Source of the DNA: Nitrospirae bacterium GWC2_42_7
GTDB lineage: Bacteria > Nitrospirota > Thermodesulfovibrionia > Thermodesulfovibrionales > UBA6898
Length of the DNA stretch: 7,975 nucleotides
Direction: 5' to 3'
Assembly: GCA_001803645.1 (NCBI GenBank)
Contig: MHDW01000033.1
Location: 6,827 to 14,801 of the forward strand
Shown here: positions 5,267-7,975 of the stretch, in pieces
How positions within the stretch are numbered: position 1 is the first letter of the stretch
Layout: each line of letters begins with the position of its first letter
Program-made: the position numbers and the translations under genes
Notes under the pieces: generated by a model
What the model saw: the letters and a program-made list of their open reading frames with translations, nothing else
The model's database searches: none
Told to the model about the DNA's origin: nothing

Positions 5267-6724
5267 ATGAAAACAAAATTTTCTCTCATCAGTCTGATAG
5301 CTATTCTTTCCATGTTTCTTGCGTTAAGCGCAATAGCAACCGAAAAAGAAAATGCTGAAAGATCCCCTTCTCTTTCAACCGGTTTGGAAGACCAGACAGG
5401 AGTGGCTCTCACCATTTATAACGTAAATCTCGGGCTTGTGAAAGACCAGAGACAACTGAAACTCGCAAAAGGCACAGGAGAACTGAGATTCATGGATGTT
5501 GCTTCTCAGATAATACCGACAAGCGTGTATATTAAATCTTTAATTTCCCCTTCAAGTCTTCAGATACTTGAACAAAATTATGAGTATGACCTCCTGAATC
5601 CTCAGCGGCTGCTCGACAAATACGTTGGCAAGGAAGTAAAACTCTACTATAAAAATCCCTATACAGAGAGGGAAGAGATCGTTTCAGCAACCTTGCTTTC
5701 GAACAATGGGGGGCCTATATTTAAGATCGGGGATGAGATAACCTTCGGCCACCCGGGAAGGATCATATTCCCCGGAGTTCCTGAAAATCTAATATCAAAA
5801 CCAACTCTCGTATGGCATTTGAATAACACGCTGCAATCAAATCAGAAGATCGAAGCCTCTTATTTGACCAATGGAATAAACTGGCGTGCGGATTATGTTG
5901 TAACGCTTAACGACAAAGATGACAAGGCAGACCTTTCCGGATGGGTAACTATTGACAACAAAAGCGGAACAACTTACAACAACGCAAAACTCAAGCTCGT
6001 TGCAGGCGATGTTAACAGAGTAAAAGATGAGGCAGAATACGAAGGCAAGATGCTGCGCTATGCAAAGGCCTCTGCCATGCCTGAAATGGAACAGTTCAAG
6101 GAAGAATCGTTTTTTGAATATCACATATATACCCTTCAGAGACCCTCGACAATAAAAGACAACCAGACAAAACAGATAAGTCTTATAACTGCTGATTCCA
6201 TACCTGTCAAAAAAGAACTGATCTTCCGCGGCACTAATTATTACTTTTACAGCCGTTATGCTGATGCAATAACAAACCAGAAAGTAGGTGTTTTTGTTGA
6301 GATAGCCAATAAAAAAGAGAACAATCTCGGCATACCACTTCCAAAAGGTACTGTCAGGGTCTATAAACATGACAGTGAGGGAAGTCTTCAATTCATCGGA
6401 GAGGATTCCATTGACCATACGCCAAAAGATGAAAAAGTTAAAGTAAAGCTCGGCGATGCCTTTGATGTGGTCGGCACAAGAAAACAGATGGACTGGAAGA
6501 AGATCGCATATGATACTTATGAAGCAAGCTTCGAGATATCTCTAAGAAATCACAAAAAAGAGGACGTCACTGTGAAGGTTATTGAGCCTATCCCAGGAGA
6601 CTGGACAATGCTGAGTTCTTCTCACGAATACAAAAAGACAGACGCGTTCACAGCAGAATTTGAAATACCTGTGGAAAAAGACAAAGAAACAAAACTGACT
6701 TACAGGGTAAGGATGAGATATTAA
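5267..6724 (+). CDS. Secreted DUF4139 domain-containing protein
   Basis: This encodes a 485-residue exported protein of the DUF4139 type. The family is of unknown biochemical function and its members are rich in beta-strands. A Sec signal peptide (K2, K4, then a hydrophobic core, likely cut after SAIA near residue 24) directs it across the inner membrane. There is no lipobox cysteine. Family-like stretches are VALTIYNVNLGLVKDQRQL (about 46-64), RFMDVASQIIPTSVYIKSL, ILEQNYEYDLLNPQRLLDKY, GRIIFPGVPENLI and SYLTNGINWRADYVVTLND. The tail, EDVTVKVIEPIPGDWTMLSS, is also typical, and the length is ordinary. AAAGGAGG (5252-5259) sits 7 nt before the ATG, one of the best ribosome binding sites in the window. 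The upstream ECF-like promoter suggests control by the neighbouring sigma factor and hence an envelope-stress or cell-surface role. Confidence 0.85.
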   Translation: MKTKFSLISLIAILSMFLALSAIATEKENAERSPSLSTGLEDQTGVALTIYNVNLGLVKDQRQLKLAKGTGELRFMDVASQIIPTSVYIKSLISPSSLQILEQNYEYDLLNPQRLLDKYVGKEVKLYYKNPYTEREEIVSATLLSNNGGPIFKIGDEITFGHPGRIIFPGVPENLISKPTLVWHLNNTLQSNQKIEASYLTNGINWRADYVVTLNDKDDKADLSGWVTIDNKSGTTYNNAKLKLVAGDVNRVKDEAEYEGKMLRYAKASAMPEMEQFKEESFFEYHIYTLQRPSTIKDNQTKQISLITADSIPVKKELIFRGTNYYFYSRYADAITNQKVGVFVEIANKKENNLGIPLPKGTVRVYKHDSEGSLQFIGEDSIDHTPKDEKVKVKLGDAFDVVGTRKQMDWKKIAYDTYEASFEISLRNHKKEDVTVKVIEPIPGDWTMLSSSHEYKKTDAFTAEFEIPVEKDKETKLTYRVRMRY

Positions 6725-6752
6725 TAAATACTTACTAATGAGTTCATAAATA

Positions 6753-6837
6753 CCCCCCCTCTCCCCTACCCTCTCCCTCCAGGGGAGAGGGATATATTAA
6801 TTCCCCTCCCTTGAGGGGAGGGGATGAAGGGGAGGGT
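6753..6837. repeat. Composite palindromic repeat, unit 4 (MITE/REP-like)
   Basis: This element of about 85 bp has C-rich left and G-rich right ends that are imperfect inverted copies. It holds two hairpins: CCCTCTCCC (6769-6777) with GGGAGAGGG (6783-6791), and CCCCTCCC (6803-6810) with GGGAGGGG (6816-6823). GGGAGGGGATGAAGGGG (6816-6832) is shared with unit 2, tying the two together. It follows the DUF4139 stop by about 30 nt. The long open frame of the amidase extends back into it from an ATG at 6811, but those codons (MRGGDEGEGD) are repeat sequence, not protein. Confidence 0.82.
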
Positions 6838-6864
6838 GATGTATGTGGCTGTCCTGAATTATCA

Positions 6865-6929
6865 CAGACAGTCTGCATTTCACTTATCTTGCTTTGCAAA
6901 ATATTGCAAAACACCTTCCATATATGGAA
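6865..6929. promoter_or_regulatory. Run of three short palindromes before the amidase gene
   Basis: Three inverted repeats lie in 65 bp: CAGAC-A-GTCTG (6865-6875), TTTGCAA-AATA-TTGCAAA (6893-6910) and the perfect 14-mer TTCCATATATGGAA (6916-6929). The last ends one base before the ATG at 6931 and contains the only GGAA that could serve ribosome binding, so it might hide it by pairing. No good sigma-70 hexamer pair is visible here. Operators, a structured leader and chance are all possible. Confidence 0.35.
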
Positions 6930-6930
6930 A

Positions 6931-7929
6931 ATGTATAGTACCGTGAAGAAAATAATTCTTGTTTCTATTCTCTGTTTGTTCTGGATCTCAGGCTCGTCAG
7001 CAGAAAAAAGCCCTGAGGTCCTTTTAAGACACAGCCAGCAGGAGAATATTATCAGGATAGTGCTGGAATCTGAAGATGATATGATCAAAAACTCCCGCAC
7101 CATAACCTCTTTATCATCGCTAAAAATTGAATTCCCGTTCGAATTTGAAATTGCAAAACAGAAGGAATTTATTTTCGAAACAACAAAAAACGACCGCTGG
7201 GTTTCAATAGATCTGAAAGAGATCGCTGACGTCAGAACATATAAGCTCACATCTCCTCCCAGAATTGTATTTGAACTCAAAACAGCCCAAAAAACACAGC
7301 CCCTGATAAAACCGCCCTTAAAAGAACCCGATCAGGAACCTGCTCAACCACCGGAAAAATCACATTCTGTCAGAACAATAGTTATAGATGCAGGGCACGG
7401 AGGTTATGAATTCGGCATAAAATCAAAAGATATCAAAGAAAAAGATATAAATCTGTTTCTGGCAAAAGACCTTGCCCATGCGCTGTCAAAAAAGGGCTTT
7501 AAAATACTGCTGACCCGCAAGGCTGACCAGTCAATGACCATTAATGATAGGACAGATTTTTCAAACAGAAATAAGCCGGATATATTCCTTAGTATACATT
7601 CATCACTTTCGGATAAGTTCGTAATCTACGTATCCACAAGCGGAGATATGATCACTGACCCGGATATTAAGCAATACAGTCTATCTGAAGGGCAGAATAG
7701 ACATGCTGAAAACTCAAAGAACCTTTCGAATGCACTATCAGAATCTCTAAAAAATGAATTTAAGGCACCTATCATATTAAGAGAAATGCCTCTTCCTGTA
7801 TTAAGTTCTATAGATGCGCCGGCTGTTCATATTGAATACCCTTCGCTGATATCCATTGAATATGATCAGAAGATGCGAGAGAGATTTGTTAATTCAATAA
7901 TCAAGGGATTAGCTATTTATGAACAATAA
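6931..7929 (+). CDS. amiC: N-acetylmuramoyl-L-alanine amidase (AMIN plus Amidase_3, AmiC-like)
   Basis: This encodes a 332-residue periplasmic zinc amidase that cuts the bond between MurNAc and the stem peptide during cell separation. A signal peptide (KKIILVSILCLFWISGSSA) is followed by an AMIN-like beta domain at about residues 27-118, which in relatives targets the septum. A proline-rich linker (about 122-147) leads to the Amidase_3 domain. Zinc ligands are H156 (DAGHGG), E170 (EKDINL) and H223 (SIHSS), and the catalytic glutamate is E302 (VHIEY). All are present, but the usual E-(T)-GFxSN stretch reads EYPSLIS, and the DPGA after HGG is altered. I begin at the ATG at 6931, ahead of the signal peptide, although ribosome binding is poor. 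The GTG at 6943 is a possible alternative. The next gene overlaps its end by 11 nt. Confidence 0.87.
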   Translation: MYSTVKKIILVSILCLFWISGSSAEKSPEVLLRHSQQENIIRIVLESEDDMIKNSRTITSLSSLKIEFPFEFEIAKQKEFIFETTKNDRWVSIDLKEIADVRTYKLTSPPRIVFELKTAQKTQPLIKPPLKEPDQEPAQPPEKSHSVRTIVIDAGHGGYEFGIKSKDIKEKDINLFLAKDLAHALSKKGFKILLTRKADQSMTINDRTDFSNRNKPDIFLSIHSSLSDKFVIYVSTSGDMITDPDIKQYSLSEGQNRHAENSKNLSNALSESLKNEFKAPIILREMPLPVLSSIDAPAVHIEYPSLISIEYDQKMRERFVNSIIKGLAIYEQ

Positions 7930-7975
7930 ATTCATCTGGAGCTTTCTTGTAATCCTGTTCTTTCTAGCCGGAGCA
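7919..7975 (+). CDS. Start of a membrane or secreted protein, cut by the window end
   Basis: Only 19 codons are visible: MNNKFIWSFLVILFFLAGA, a lysine followed by a continuous hydrophobic stretch, as in a signal peptide or N-terminal membrane anchor. The ATG lies within the last codons of the amidase gene (11-nt overlap), with AAGGGA at 7903-7908 about 10 nt upstream, so the two are probably co-transcribed and coupled. In related genomes a GerMN-domain protein can follow such an amidase gene; that identity is only a guess here. Confidence 0.6.
   Translation, partial: MNNKFIWSFLVILFFLAGA

Noticed and set aside
5034..5270. 78-codon frame downstream of the anti-sigma gene.
   Set aside because: It is largely translated palindromic repeat, has no ribosome binding site and runs over a likely promoter.
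5837..6418. 193-codon frame on the - strand inside the DUF4139 gene.
   Set aside because: It is antisense to a well-supported coding region, lacks family motifs and is cysteine/phenylalanine-rich in the manner of a shadow frame.
6811..6930. 40-codon N-terminal extension of the amidase.
   Set aside because: The first residues are repeat sequence, and a normal signal peptide begins right after the ATG at 6931.

Overview
The window is AT-rich, Gram-negative-like chromosomal DNA with tightly packed genes. It has lipoprotein and Sec signal peptides, an ECF sigma factor with a membrane anti-sigma factor, a periplasmic amidase, and composite palindromic repeats in most intergenic gaps. My best guess is a Nitrospirota (Thermodesulfovibrio-like) or deltaproteobacterial lineage. 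That rests on protein flavour and gene types only; no rRNA or other marker gene is present.

Layout. (1) 53-2121 (+): a two-gene unit with a 4-nt overlap, encoding a PhnD-like periplasmic binding lipoprotein and a membrane HAMP protein. The HAMP protein carries a histidine-kinase dimerisation helix but no ATPase domain. (2) 2127-2354 (+): a compact transcription unit with a promoter-like pair over a palindrome, a very strong ribosome binding site, a 20-codon ORF for a basic three-cysteine peptide, and a rho-independent terminator. (3) 2376-2999 (-): a nitroreductase-family flavoprotein converging on that terminator. (4) 3000-3474: a gap of about 475 bases holding two composite palindromic repeats (3080-3161 and 3293-3367), a possible divergent promoter region (about 3217-3252) and an ECF-type promoter next to the sigma gene. 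(5) 3475-6724 (+): an ECF sigma factor, its zinc-finger anti-sigma factor, a gap with a third palindromic repeat, and a secreted DUF4139-type protein. (6) 6725-6930: a fourth palindromic repeat and a run of three short palindromes. (7) 6931-7975 (+): an AMIN/Amidase_3 N-acetylmuramoyl-L-alanine amidase and the first codons of an overlapping membrane or secreted protein.

How the genes fit together. The sequence just before the sigma gene and the sequence before the DUF4139 gene share GAAC-N17-TGTCTAA with identical spacing. This suggests that the sigma factor drives its own operon and the DUF4139 gene, with the anti-sigma factor's extracytoplasmic domain sensing the signal. The -10 element before the sigma gene lies only 4 nt from its ATG and no Shine-Dalgarno is visible, so a leaderless sigma mRNA is possible. 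In the first unit, the binding protein probably presents a ligand to the sensor protein rather than feeding a transporter, because no permease or ATPase gene is visible.

The most interesting items are the shared ECF promoter, the 20-codon peptide gene and the kinase-like protein without a catalytic domain. I see no CRISPR array, tRNA, rRNA, transposase or phage gene.
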